A stretch of DNA of 64,000 nucleotides from Flaviramulus basaltis (GCF_900114265.1 NZ_FPKV01000001.1:248001-312000), one strand, 5' to 3'. Shown: positions 36,520 to 45,584, counted from the stretch's first letter. Numbers and translations are program-made. Notes: generated by a model from the sequence alone, not told the origin.

Positions 36520-36566
36520 AAAAAAAGTATACCTTATATTGTTTATAGAATATAGGAATACTTTTA
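36520..36566 (-). terminator. Terminator of the TonB-plug gene
   Basis: An imperfect stem pairs AAAGTATACCTTATATT with AATATAGGAATACTTT, and on the minus strand it is followed by a run of T. It lies about 50 bases past the end of the plug gene. Confidence 0.65.
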
Positions 36567-36612
36567 AAATTATATCGTTTTATTTACAGAGAAAAATATT
36601 GAAAATAAAATC

Positions 36613-37299
36613 TTAATCCTTTAAGGTGATTTTCACAACTCCGTAAACGCCTCTAGAACCGTAAAATGCTGTTTCGGGACCTTTTATTACTTCAATAGAC
36701 TTAACATCTGAGGGAGCTATATGGCTAATACTTGTAACAGTTGTTTCATTAACTAATAACAAAGGCTCTGTAGAAATCCCTCTACCCCTTTCTAATGTAT
36801 TGGCCCCTCTAATACTAATACTTTGACCAGTAACATTTACTCCAGAAACTCTTCCTTCTATCATTTGATAAATTGTATTAAAAGCATTAATACCTTGCAA
36901 TCCTTCAAAATTAATTATACCGCTTCTTTTTCTTATCGTTGGGTCTTTAAAGCCCAATTTTGCTAACTCTTTTTCACTTAAACTTTTACTGTTTTTAGAG
37001 AAAATAAAGTTAACTTCTTTTTCTCCTGAATAATCCACTGTTAAAATTCCATGTTTGCTAGAATAAACAGTAATGAAATTAGTATCAGATTTTGGCTTAA
37101 TCTTATAGAATCCCTTTTTATTGGTTGTTTCTTTAGTTTTTAATGAATCAATAAAAACATAAACTCCTTTAATAGGCTCATTATTAGAGTCTATTACAGT
37201 GCCTGTAATTACTTCAATATCTTTATTTTTTTCCTGCGCGTTAATAGAAAGTAGAAATAATAAAAAAGTAGAAATTAAAATAAAATATCGTGTTTTCAT
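36613..37299 (-). CDS. Barrel-less TonB-receptor plug protein with carboxypeptidase-like domain
   Basis: A 228-residue protein. A signal peptide (about 1-21) is followed by a carboxypeptidase-regulatory-like domain (GTVIDSNNEPIKGVYVFIDS, about 35-110) and a TonB-dependent receptor plug domain. The plug shows EGRVSGVNVTGQSISIRGANT and VKSIEVIKGPETAFYGSRG (about 135-228). It ends at the plug and contains no outer-membrane barrel. SusC-type receptors have the same N-terminal order but are about 1000 residues long. The downstream sequence has no barrel remnant and a terminator follows, so it looks like a natural short form. Confidence 0.83.
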   Translation of the reverse strand: MKTRYFILISTFLLFLLSINAQEKNKDIEVITGTVIDSNNEPIKGVYVFIDSLKTKETTNKKGFYKIKPKSDTNFITVYSSKHGILTVDYSGEKEVNFIFSKNSKSLSEKELAKLGFKDPTIRKRSGIINFEGLQGINAFNTIYQMIEGRVSGVNVTGQSISIRGANTLERGRGISTEPLLLVNETTVTSISHIAPSDVKSIEVIKGPETAFYGSRGVYGVVKITLKD

Positions 37300-37503
37300 A
37301 AGATGTTTTTTTATTTACAAATGCCTTCCTAAAGTAAAGATAGGGAAAATCAAACGAATAATTATTTTAAATTAAATGGCTGTAAAACAAAAAAGCATCC
37401 CAATCTTCTATACAGAAAAAAGGAAAGCTTTCCATTGGTTTAACTACTTAAACCTTTAGCAAACACTAAGTGCTTACTAACAACACAACTTCTTTTAATT
37501 GCC

Positions 37504-37529
37504 AAAAAAAGCCCTAATCTCTTAGAGCT
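37504..37529 (-). terminator. Orphan terminator beside the tRNA relic
   Basis: On the minus strand AGCTCTAA pairs with TTAGGGCT across the GAGA loop (one G-T pair) and runs into seven T. It follows the tRNA-like fragment in the expected orientation, as if it once ended that tRNA. Confidence 0.6.
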
Positions 37530-37543
37530 CTTTTGCAATATTT

Positions 37544-37570
37544 GCGGTCTGGACGGAATCCGAACCCTAT
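37544..37570 (-). pseudogene. Relic of the 3' end of a tRNA, probably tRNA-Asp
   Basis: On the minus strand GGGTTCGGATTCCGTC followed by CAGACCGC resembles the T-arm and acceptor 3' strand of bacterial tRNA-Asp, with about four changes against the usual sequence. The 5' part of the tRNA is not recognisable. It may be the scar of an insertion or deletion at a tRNA gene. Confidence 0.4.
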
Positions 37571-38200
37571 GCTTTCAGGCCTTATAAAACCTAATGCTCA
37601 CTACATTTCACAAACCTATGTTGACGATTTGTGAACTTTATATGATTTTAATTTTGTCAAAATAACTTCCGGCAGGCAAATATAATTAAAATTGCAATAT
37701 TAATTGACAACAAATTCTAACAATTTTAATCAATTTAGTATTTAAATTAAAACAACAAAATGTCATGGAAAAAGACACAAAAATCAATTAATATCCAGAT
37801 ATGATGAATCTATAGGCTATTGACTTGCAATTAGTCCAGATACTAAGCATCTAGAATCTGGTCATATACTTCTAAATTAAATTTATTAATAGTTATATGG
37901 TTTAAATTAAGAAAGTCTTTAGAATGTAATTCCTAATACTTCTTTTTATAATTCAAAATTAATTTTACAACTCTAAATCTCGTAACTTAATGTCTAGTCT
38001 AAGGTGGGAAGTCGTATTTATTAACAGTTCAAAAACAGAGGGTTAAATAAAGGCTTCCTTTTTAATCATTTATAGATTTTTTTATAAATCCAAATATTAA
38101 AACAAAATTCAATGAACACTTTTAAAAACACAAAAATCCACTTTAAAAATTGTATTTTTAATGTTTTAATTTTAGGGCTATGTAATCTTTTAAGGTAACC

Positions 38201-39223
38201 ATGAGTAAAAAAATCACTATTTATGATATAGCTAAAAAACTTAATTTAACTGCTGCAACTGTATCGAGAGCATTAAACAATAATTTAAAAATAAGTGAAA
38301 ACACTCGAAAATTAGTTCAAGAAACTGCGGTTGAAATGGATTATGAGCAAAATACACTTGCTAGAGCTCTTAAAAGTGGTAAAAGTTATAATGTTGGTGT
38401 TATAGTTCCTCGCATTGACAGTAATTTTTTTGCATCCATTATTAGAGGTATTGAAGAGGAACTCTACCCAAAAGGATATCATGTTATCATTTGTCAAACA
38501 CATGATCAAGAGGATTTAGAAACTGGAAACATCAACTCATTGTTAAATGCACAAGTAGATGGTATTTTAATGTCAATTTCTAATGCTAAAACCAAAAACA
38601 ATATATTTAGTAATTTATCACAAAAACATATACCTTTAATCTTTTTTGATAGAAAAAAAGATATTGATGGGGTAAGTTCCGTAACTATTGATGATTACAG
38701 TGGTGCTTATGAGGCAACTAAACACTTAATTAATCAAGGCTGTAAACGAATAGCTCACTTATCAAATGATCGATTATTAGAAATTTATAAAAATCGTTAT
38801 TTAGGATACAAACAAGCCATCATTGATAACGGTCTTGAGTTTGATGAAAGCCTAGTTATTGAGACTAGAAGTAAAGTTGAAGAAGGGAAAAAAACAATGA
38901 AAATTTTACTAGATATGGAAACACGACCAGATGCCGTTTTTTCATCTAGTGATTTTACTGCGCTTGGAGCTATACAAGAAATCAAAAATAACGGACTAAG
39001 AATACCAGATGATATAGCTGTTGCTGGTTTTAGTAATGAACCATTTACTCGATTTATGGAACTCTCAATAACATCTGTTGATCAGTCTCCCATTGAAATG
39101 GGAAGAATAGCTGCCCAAGTATTTTTAGAAGAAGTTGGTAATGATAATAAAATCAAAACAAAAAAAGAAGTTGTTTTAACACCAGAACTGATTATTAGAA
39201 AATCTTCACGAAAAAGAATTTAA
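38201..39223 (+). CDS. LacI-family regulator of uronate catabolism (predicted)
   Basis: A 340-residue protein with the LacI helix-turn-helix (ITIYDIAKKLNLTAATVSRALNN), hinge (ARALKSGKSYNVGV) and sugar-binding core ending TSVDQSPIEMGRIAAQVF. It converges with uxaA 26 bases away. A perfect LacI-type palindrome lies before kduI in the neighbouring operon, so control of kduI-kduD-uxaB-uxaA by this protein, probably induced by a uronate intermediate, is inferred. A half-site TGTAATC lies shortly before its own start. Confidence 0.9.
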   Translation: MSKKITIYDIAKKLNLTAATVSRALNNNLKISENTRKLVQETAVEMDYEQNTLARALKSGKSYNVGVIVPRIDSNFFASIIRGIEEELYPKGYHVIICQTHDQEDLETGNINSLLNAQVDGILMSISNAKTKNNIFSNLSQKHIPLIFFDRKKDIDGVSSVTIDDYSGAYEATKHLINQGCKRIAHLSNDRLLEIYKNRYLGYKQAIIDNGLEFDESLVIETRSKVEEGKKTMKILLDMETRPDAVFSSSDFTALGAIQEIKNNGLRIPDDIAVAGFSNEPFTRFMELSITSVDQSPIEMGRIAAQVFLEEVGNDNKIKTKKEVVLTPELIIRKSSRKRI

Positions 39224-39249
39224 TTATACCTAATTTAAGCACAAAAAAA

Positions 39250-40857
39250 TTATAAAGAAACTCCTCTTTTCCAAGGAATGAAATCATTTTGATTTAGCAA
39301 TTTTGCTTTTGTTTTTACTTTTCCACTAGCAACCTCAATCATAAACCCAAGCATTTCTTCAGCCATTTCTTCAATAGTTTTTTCACCACGAATAACCGCT
39401 CCTGTTTCAATATCAATAATATCGGGCATTTTTTGAGCCAATTCAGTATTGGAAGATACTTTTATAATAGGAGCAATGGGGTTGCCTGTTGGCGTGCCTA
39501 AACCTGTAGTAAATAATACCATGTTAACACCAGAACCAACCAAAGCAGTTGTACTTTCAACATCGTTACCTGGAGTGCACAATAAATTTAAACCAGGTTT
39601 TGTGATATACTCGCCATAATCTAAAACGCCCTGTACAGGCGATGTCCCTCCTTTCTTTGCAGCTCCAGCAGATTTCATTGCATCAGTAATTAATCCATCT
39701 TTTATGTTCCCAGGAGAAGGATTCATATCAAAACCAGAGCCTGCATCAACTACAGATTTTTCAAAAGCTTTCATAAGCGCTAAAAACTTTTCACCATCAG
39801 CATCGTTGGCACATCTATTAACCAATTCTTGCTCCACACCACATAATTCTGGAAATTCAGCTAAAACGGCTGTACCATTTAAAGCCACCAACATATCAGA
39901 AACGGCTCCAAGTGTTGGGTTTGCAGAAATACCTGAAAATCCATCTGAACCTCCGCACTCCAATCCTACTTTTAGCATAGATAATGGTGCGGGTTTGCGC
40001 TCTATATTATTTGCCTTTTTAATAGCTTCAAAAGATTCTTTGATAATAACCGATAACATATTATCCACCGTACCCATTTGTTGCTGTTCGTAAATTAAAA
40101 CAGGTTTGCTTAAATTAGGGTTAATAGTGTTTAATGCTTCTTTGAATATATTAATTTGAAGATTTTGACAGCCTAAACTTAATACCGTTGCGCCAGCTAC
40201 ATTAGGGTTATTTACGTAGCCAGCCAATAATCTTGCTAGACTTTCTGAGTCCTGACGAATACCACCACAACCTCCGGGATGAGTTATGAACTTAACATCA
40301 ATATTATCAAAAACATCTGAGGATTTTTCAGCTACTTGGGTTTCTTCTCCTCCACTAACTAACGAGCGAAGTAACATTTGATGTGGGTTTTCTTTTTTCT
40401 TTAAAAGTTCTTTTTCAAAGATTTCCTTTAAGGTTTCAACATTTCTATTTTCGCAAAATACCAACGGAAAAAATAGCCAAACGTTTTCAGTACCAACTTG
40501 TCCATCTTCTCTATGATAACCTAAAAATGTTCTGTTTTTCCATTTTTCAACATTGGGTGCAGTCCATGAAAATGAAGCTGTTTTACCAAATACTTTTTCA
40601 CTTTGGTGTTTTACATTTTCAGTAGTTAAAACATCGCCTTTTTCAATAGCACCACTAGCAGTTCCAACCAAAACACCGTACATAATAATTCTATCGCCAG
40701 ATTCAAATTTTTCTAAAGTTATTTTATGCTTTGATTTTGTGTCGGAAAGTATTTTTATGTTTTCTCCTTCAAAAGCAATAACATCTCCCGCCTTTAAATT
40801 GATTAAGGCAACAGCAACATTGTCTGACGAATTTACTTTTATGATTTTATTTTGCAT
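39250..40857 (-). CDS. uxaA: Altronate dehydratase
   Basis: A 535-residue protein with an N-terminal SAF domain (about 1-90) and the dehydratase core (HPGGCGGIRQD, LSLGCQNLQINIF, LECGGSDGFSGISANP). It dehydrates D-altronate to 2-keto-3-deoxygluconate, using iron. It is the last gene of the uronate operon, 17 bases after uxaB. The length is somewhat more than the usual about 495 residues but all parts are present. Confidence 0.93.
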   Translation of the reverse strand: MQNKIIKVNSSDNVAVALINLKAGDVIAFEGENIKILSDTKSKHKITLEKFESGDRIIMYGVLVGTASGAIEKGDVLTTENVKHQSEKVFGKTASFSWTAPNVEKWKNRTFLGYHREDGQVGTENVWLFFPLVFCENRNVETLKEIFEKELLKKKENPHQMLLRSLVSGGEETQVAEKSSDVFDNIDVKFITHPGGCGGIRQDSESLARLLAGYVNNPNVAGATVLSLGCQNLQINIFKEALNTINPNLSKPVLIYEQQQMGTVDNMLSVIIKESFEAIKKANNIERKPAPLSMLKVGLECGGSDGFSGISANPTLGAVSDMLVALNGTAVLAEFPELCGVEQELVNRCANDADGEKFLALMKAFEKSVVDAGSGFDMNPSPGNIKDGLITDAMKSAGAAKKGGTSPVQGVLDYGEYITKPGLNLLCTPGNDVESTTALVGSGVNMVLFTTGLGTPTGNPIAPIIKVSSNTELAQKMPDIIDIETGAVIRGEKTIEEMAEEMLGFMIEVASGKVKTKAKLLNQNDFIPWKRGVSL

Positions 40858-40874
40858 TATTATAACTACTAATT

Positions 40875-42341
40875 TTAATAGATTTTACTATAATTTTCAA
40901 ACCCTTTTTCAATACCGTTTGCTTCAATTTCATTTAAAGCCAAAGTTATGGCTTCGGTTAAATTTTCAACTTTGTTTAAATCTTCACCCCAATATGCTTC
41001 AATGCTCAATGTGTTTTTAGCTATTTGAGAATAATCGGTAGATTTCCAAATCTCGGTAAATGTTTCAACTATGTCATTACTATCTTGAACGGGTAAATTT
41101 CCTCCTTTAAAAGTCCCTTTGTAAAAACGGATTAAGCAAGCAAACGCGAACGTTAAGTTTGTTGGCAATTTTTTATGGATTTTTACATACTTCAATAAAC
41201 TTGGTAACACACGGACTGTGAATTTTGAAACAGAATTTAACGCTATACTTGATAGGTTGTGAATGATAAATGGGTTTCTAAAACGATCGAAAATCTCATC
41301 GGCGAAACTGTTTAATTCTTCTCTATCCATTTCCAACGTGTCTATAATTTCATCAAAAACGGCTTTTTTTATAAATGCTCCTATAAAGGTATTATCAACT
41401 GACTGCTTTACGGTTTTGTTTCCGTGAAGCAATGAAAAAGGTACCATTGCTGTATGTGCACCATTTAGAATACGCACTTTCCGAGTACGATAAGGCTGCA
41501 TGTCATCAACAATTTTTACATCTAGTTTTGTTTTATCAAATGGTAATTTTGCTTTTAAAGCTTCTCCGCCTTCAATGACCCAGAGTAAAAAAGCTTCAGC
41601 GGAAACTATTAAATTATCAGAGTAATTTAATTGGGCATTGTATGATTCTATTTCATCTTTAGGGTAGCCTGGTACAATTCTATCAACTAATGTGTTGTGA
41701 AATGTACAGCTTTGTAGTAGCCAATTTTTAAAATCATCACACAAATTCCAATCTGAAATATATTTTAAAATGATGTCTTTTAAAGTATCTGAATTATAGT
41801 TAATCAACTCACAGGGTATAATGGTGAGCCCTTTATTGGCATCACCATTAAAATATTTAAATCTTTCGTGTAAAAGCACTGTTAATTTAGCCGGAAAAGA
41901 ACTAGGTGGCTGCATGTTAAGTGTATCGGTGCTTAAATAAGCGATACCTGCTTCGGTAGTATTTGATATAATGAACTCCAGAGATTCTTCTTTTGCTAAA
42001 TCTAAATACTCATTAAAATCAAGATAAGGATTAACGGCCTTTACAATATTGGTAATAAGCTCTATGTCTTGAATTTCCTTTCCTTTTTTAATACCTTTCA
42101 TAAACAAGGTATATAATCCATCTTGGTCGTTTAGCATCTTCACCAAACCTCTATCTATGGGTTGTACCACAGCAATTCCAGCATTAAAACCTACTTCTTT
42201 ATTCAGTTCTTGAAATGCGTAACCTATGAACGCTCTTAAAAAGTTTCCTTCACCAAACTGAACTATTTTAATTGGTGGTTTTTTTCCTAATCCGAGGTTG
42301 TTTCTATTTAGTGCCTTTTTATTTTCTTTTAATTCTGGCAT
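40875..42341 (-). CDS. uxaB: Tagaturonate reductase (altronate oxidoreductase)
   Basis: A 488-residue member of the mannitol dehydrogenase family. It shows the Rossmann start IKIVQFGEGNFLRAFIGYAF and the catalytic region RKVRILNGAHTAMVPFSLLHG with the conserved Lys-x-x-x-x-Asn-x-x-His pattern. It reduces tagaturonate to altronate with NADH. It lies between the TRAP scar and uxaA. Paired with uxaA the function is secure. Confidence 0.92.
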   Translation of the reverse strand: MPELKENKKALNRNNLGLGKKPPIKIVQFGEGNFLRAFIGYAFQELNKEVGFNAGIAVVQPIDRGLVKMLNDQDGLYTLFMKGIKKGKEIQDIELITNIVKAVNPYLDFNEYLDLAKEESLEFIISNTTEAGIAYLSTDTLNMQPPSSFPAKLTVLLHERFKYFNGDANKGLTIIPCELINYNSDTLKDIILKYISDWNLCDDFKNWLLQSCTFHNTLVDRIVPGYPKDEIESYNAQLNYSDNLIVSAEAFLLWVIEGGEALKAKLPFDKTKLDVKIVDDMQPYRTRKVRILNGAHTAMVPFSLLHGNKTVKQSVDNTFIGAFIKKAVFDEIIDTLEMDREELNSFADEIFDRFRNPFIIHNLSSIALNSVSKFTVRVLPSLLKYVKIHKKLPTNLTFAFACLIRFYKGTFKGGNLPVQDSNDIVETFTEIWKSTDYSQIAKNTLSIEAYWGEDLNKVENLTEAITLALNEIEANGIEKGFENYSKIY

Positions 42342-42351
42342 TATATTTCAA

Positions 42352-42456
42352 TTATAAATCAAACAGTCTAGGTAGCCATAAGGTGAGCTCTGGTAAATAT
42401 GTTATTAAAAATAAAGCAACTATCATAGCTAAAAACAGAGGCAATAAAGGTTTTAC
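42352..42456 (-). pseudogene. 3' remnant of a TRAP transporter large permease (dctM-like) gene
   Basis: The minus strand between kduD and uxaB translates as KPLLPLFLAMIVALFLITYL and then PELTLWLPRLFDL, followed by a stop codon. This is the last transmembrane helix and tail typical of DctM permeases. Only about 34 codons remain, with a stop (TGA) directly upstream, so nearly the whole gene and its partners are missing. TRAP dctPQM genes are common in uronate clusters, which supports this reading. Confidence 0.65.
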
Positions 42457-42471
42457 TCATTATTTGGTTGG

Positions 42472-43266
42472 TTAGTCCTCATTAGATGGTTTTCCTATGG
42501 TTGCTAAAATTCCACCATCAACATATACAATTTGTCCGCTCACAAAATCACTGGCTTTTGAAGCTAAAAATATAGCTGCACCTTGCAAATCATCAGGATT
42601 TCCCCAACGACCCGCTGGTGTTCTACCAACTATAAAATCATTAAAAGGGTGTCCGTCAACTCGTATTGGAGCTGTTTGGCTTGTTGCAAAATACCCAGGT
42701 CCTATGCCGTTAACTTGTATATTGTGCTTAGACCATTCTGTAGCCATGTTTCGGGTAAGCATTTTTAAACCTCCTTTAGCAGCAGCGTAAGCTCCTACAG
42801 TATTTCTACCAAGCTCACTCATCATAGAGCAAATATTAATAATCTTTCCTTCTTTACGACCAATCATACCTTTTACGATATGCTTCGACATAATAAACGG
42901 ACTTACTAAATCTACTTTTAAAACCTGCTCAAAATCCTCAACTTCCATGTCTTCCAAAGGGGTTCTTTTTATGATTCCTGCATTGTTAACAAGAATATCT
43001 ATTACACCAACTTCGTTTTCAATCTTCTTTATATTTTCAATGACTTGGGCTTCATTGGTCACATCAAAAAGATATCCTGATGCCTCTATACCAAGTGATT
43101 TGTATTCATCAACAGCTTTATCTAACTTTTCTTGTGAGGAGGCCCCATTAATTATTAAGGTTGCCCCTGCATTTCCAAGCCCCTTTGCCATAGCCATACC
43201 CAATCCATGCGTTCCTCCTGTAACAAGTGACCGTTTTCCTGTTAAATCAAACAAATTAATTGACAT
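42472..43266 (-). CDS. kduD: KduD-like 2-dehydro-3-deoxy-D-gluconate 5-dehydrogenase (SDR)
   Basis: A 264-residue short-chain dehydrogenase with a glycine-rich GGTHGLGMAMAKG loop, NAG motif (VNNAGII) and the catalytic Tyr-Lys pair in AYAAAKGG. It reduces 2,5-diketo-3-deoxygluconate (the DKII product of KduI) to 2-keto-3-deoxygluconate. It is 10 bases after kduI, the common gene order. A gluconate 5-dehydrogenase label would be a paralogous alternative, but the context favours KduD. Confidence 0.9.
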   Translation of the reverse strand: MSINLFDLTGKRSLVTGGTHGLGMAMAKGLGNAGATLIINGASSQEKLDKAVDEYKSLGIEASGYLFDVTNEAQVIENIKKIENEVGVIDILVNNAGIIKRTPLEDMEVEDFEQVLKVDLVSPFIMSKHIVKGMIGRKEGKIINICSMMSELGRNTVGAYAAAKGGLKMLTRNMATEWSKHNIQVNGIGPGYFATSQTAPIRVDGHPFNDFIVGRTPAGRWGNPDDLQGAAIFLASKASDFVSGQIVYVDGGILATIGKPSNED

Positions 43267-43276
43267 ACTTTAAATT

Positions 43277-44116
43277 TTATCTTAGCTCGTTTATTTTACA
43301 CACATCCATATCTCCATAATCCAGATTTTCACCAGCCATACCCCAAATAAAAGAATAATTGCTTGTTCCTGAACCTGCATGTATTGACCAGGGGGGCGAA
43401 ATTACTGCTTCATCATTACCCATCCATATATGACGTGTTTCATTTGGTTGCCCCATAAAATGACAAACCGCCTGTGTTCCTGGTACTTCAAAATAAAAGT
43501 AAACTTCCATTCGTCTGTCATGAACATGCGCAGGCATAGTATTCCAGCTGCTTCCTGTTTTTATGGTTGTCATTCCCATTTGAAGTTGGCAAACGTCAAC
43601 CACACTGTTTACAATATATTTTCTTAAAGTTCTGGCATTAGCTGTTTCTGGAGCACCTAATTCAATAACCTCAACATCTTCTTTTCCAATTTTTTTATTT
43701 GGAAATGCCTTGTGTGCGGGTGTTGAATTTAAATAAAACTTTGCTGGATTACTTGATGAAAGACTTTTAAATCTTACATTTTTATTTCCTTGTCCAATGT
43801 AAAGTGCCTCTTTATTATCCAATTGATATTCTTCATCATTAACTTTAACCAATCCAGATCCTCCAATATTAATAACTCCTAGCTCTCTTCTTTCTAAAAA
43901 AAAACTTGCCTTTAAAGGGTCAATGGTTAGTAATTCAACTGCTTTATTAACAGGAACAACTCCTGCAACCATAAACCTATCATAATGTGTATATGTCCAA
44001 TTTATAACATCTTTATTCATTAGGTTTTGAATTAGGAATTCATCACGTAATTTTTGAGTATCATATTTCTTCACCGCTTCAGGACTCGAAGCATATCTAA
44101 TATTATAATTTTGCAT
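43277..44116 (-). CDS. kduI: 5-dehydro-4-deoxy-D-glucuronate isomerase
   Basis: A 279-residue cupin-type isomerase. All four zinc ligands of the E. coli enzyme are visible: His197 and His199 (HVHDRRMEVYFYF), Glu204 and His246 (PPWSIHAG). It isomerises the linear product of unsaturated galacturonate (DKI) to DKII. It heads an operon with kduD, and its promoter carries a LacI-type operator. Confidence 0.95.
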   Translation of the reverse strand: MQNYNIRYASSPEAVKKYDTQKLRDEFLIQNLMNKDVINWTYTHYDRFMVAGVVPVNKAVELLTIDPLKASFFLERRELGVINIGGSGLVKVNDEEYQLDNKEALYIGQGNKNVRFKSLSSSNPAKFYLNSTPAHKAFPNKKIGKEDVEVIELGAPETANARTLRKYIVNSVVDVCQLQMGMTTIKTGSSWNTMPAHVHDRRMEVYFYFEVPGTQAVCHFMGQPNETRHIWMGNDEAVISPPWSIHAGSGTSNYSFIWGMAGENLDYGDMDVCKINELR

Positions 44117-44130
44117 ATTTTATAATTAAA

Positions 44131-44175
44131 ATGTAATCGATTACACAAATATAATGTAAATTATTTTAAATCCAA
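44131..44175 (-). promoter_or_regulatory. kduI promoter with LacI-type operator
   Basis: On the minus strand TATATTTG (44152-44145) matches the -7 element exactly, with a weak ATTG -33 (44175-44172). Directly abutting it downstream is TGTAATCGATTACA (44144-44131), a perfect 14-bp palindrome with the central CG of LacI-family operators. It covers the transcription start, ideal for repression. The kduI ATG lies 15 bases further on. Confidence 0.75.
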
Positions 44176-44213
44176 TTTATTCGAGTAAAAACAGGGCCTC
44201 TGCTATACTTATT

Positions 44214-45440
44214 TTAATCATTAGGTATTGAGAATTTGCCCATATCCAATTTTCCTTTATCAGAATAAAACAAATAGAAGGTGTTATTTATTGCTACTAG
44301 TTTAGGAATAGACCTACCCTCTCCTGCATTAGTATATTTTTGAGTACTTCTGGTATCAGTCCAATGGACTCCACCATCTATAGAGTATTTGTATACAATT
44401 TCCCCTATATTCATTTTGGCTTTACATGATTCATCATCATTACATAAATCTGGTCTGCTCTTTAAAGCTATGGCCATTATAATCTCACCTCCAGAAAGGG
44501 AAGAAACGGCAGATAGACCACTAGATAAATGCCATTCTCCTAAATCTGAAAACAATAGCCTATCCTTAGTATATAATCTATTTCCTTTCTTTATTAGGTT
44601 GTAATAAACAGATTGAAAACTACCATATGAATAAATACCGGTACCGTCTTCATTAAACGTTATATCTGGATTTGATTTTCTACCGATTCCTTGGGATATA
44701 TCTTTTTTGGAAGCTTCAAGTTGGTTTATAAAATCTGTTCCCACCAGGGCATTAAAATACCAAATACTTCCATTTGGCCAAGGATTACCAGATAGCAAAT
44801 ATACCTTACCGTTGTTATATCTCATTTGAAAATTAGCATCTAATCTACTGTAGCTTGTTTCAAACTTTCCCAAACCTTGAATTCCTTTAGGTGTGGCCTC
44901 GTAAAAACTAAAAAGATTATGTATATCTTCTTGTCCTGTTGGATCAGTATGCACTAAATACGCATCTCCATTATCTAATGCTGCAATACCAACAACGTAA
45001 TTTCTCTTAACAGGCTCAGAAAACTGCATATTTCTTATAAGCCAATTATCAGTCGAATCCTTTTTACTGTAATTTAGAATATGGCCTTCATTCCAACTCC
45101 CTCCCTCTCTTGTTAAGGTATGCACTGTACCATTTTTACTTACTCCGATGGCTGGTTCATAATCCATTGGTTTTTGCCTTAAATCCTCAATCTTATTATC
45201 TTCAAAAACAATATTACCTAAGGTATCTAGTTCGTAGTAATGGGCTGCGATGATATATAATTTATTTTTAAAGGAAACGACATCAAACTGGTTCCCTTCA
45301 ACTACACCGTTAGTAAACTTCCACTCTTCTTGCCCAAATGAAATGTTCAATCCATAAAAAAACAAAAAAAGTATATACATAATTTTATATTTTGGTTTGT
45401 CATAACTAAAGTAGTTAGGTATATAATTAAATACTTTCAT
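44214..45440 (-). CDS. Secreted BNR-like beta-propeller protein in the PUL
   Basis: A 408-residue protein with a hydrophobic signal segment (MYILFLFFYGLNISFGQ, residues 21-37; an in-frame Met at 45380 begins it). The rest shows repeated beta-propeller blades with Asp-box-like turns, such as YSIDGGVHWTDT and TREGGSWNEGH. It resembles BNR/sialidase-fold proteins. Several polysaccharide lyase families are propellers, but I cannot place it in a known family. It is expected to act on or bind oligosaccharides. Confidence 0.65.
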   Translation of the reverse strand: MKVFNYIPNYFSYDKPKYKIMYILFLFFYGLNISFGQEEWKFTNGVVEGNQFDVVSFKNKLYIIAAHYYELDTLGNIVFEDNKIEDLRQKPMDYEPAIGVSKNGTVHTLTREGGSWNEGHILNYSKKDSTDNWLIRNMQFSEPVKRNYVVGIAALDNGDAYLVHTDPTGQEDIHNLFSFYEATPKGIQGLGKFETSYSRLDANFQMRYNNGKVYLLSGNPWPNGSIWYFNALVGTDFINQLEASKKDISQGIGRKSNPDITFNEDGTGIYSYGSFQSVYYNLIKKGNRLYTKDRLLFSDLGEWHLSSGLSAVSSLSGGEIIMAIALKSRPDLCNDDESCKAKMNIGEIVYKYSIDGGVHWTDTRSTQKYTNAGEGRSIPKLVAINNTFYLFYSDKGKLDMGKFSIPND

Positions 45441-45453
45441 TTGTTTATTTTTA

Positions 45454-45558
45454 TTATTTTTTTAATTGTCTAAATGGAACACCTAGATAATCTTGCTTTT
45501 GTGTATCCAGTAATTTTTCATAGGTGTTTATAACTATATTAAATATTTTATGCTTCAT
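45454..45558 (-). CDS. Short ORF, possible gene remnant
   Basis: A 34-residue frame starting MKHKIFNIV and ending LGVPFRQLKK lies in the 144-base gap between the DUF4861 and propeller genes. It has no signal sequence. It could be a tiny gene or the tail of a lost one. No family is recognised. Confidence 0.2.
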   Translation of the reverse strand: MKHKIFNIVINTYEKLLDTQKQDYLGVPFRQLKK

Positions 45559-45584
45559 TAAAAATTATGTTTTAATGGCAAAAC

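Larger units (their letters stand above)
37300..38200. other. 900-base intergenic region with a tRNA relic
   Basis: No convincing protein-coding frame is seen. It contains a small inverted repeat (GGAAAGCTTTCC near 37422-37433), the terminator hairpin and tRNA-Asp-like fragment listed separately, and otherwise AT-rich sequence up to the LacI gene. Its length is unusual in this otherwise compact window. Confidence 0.5.
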
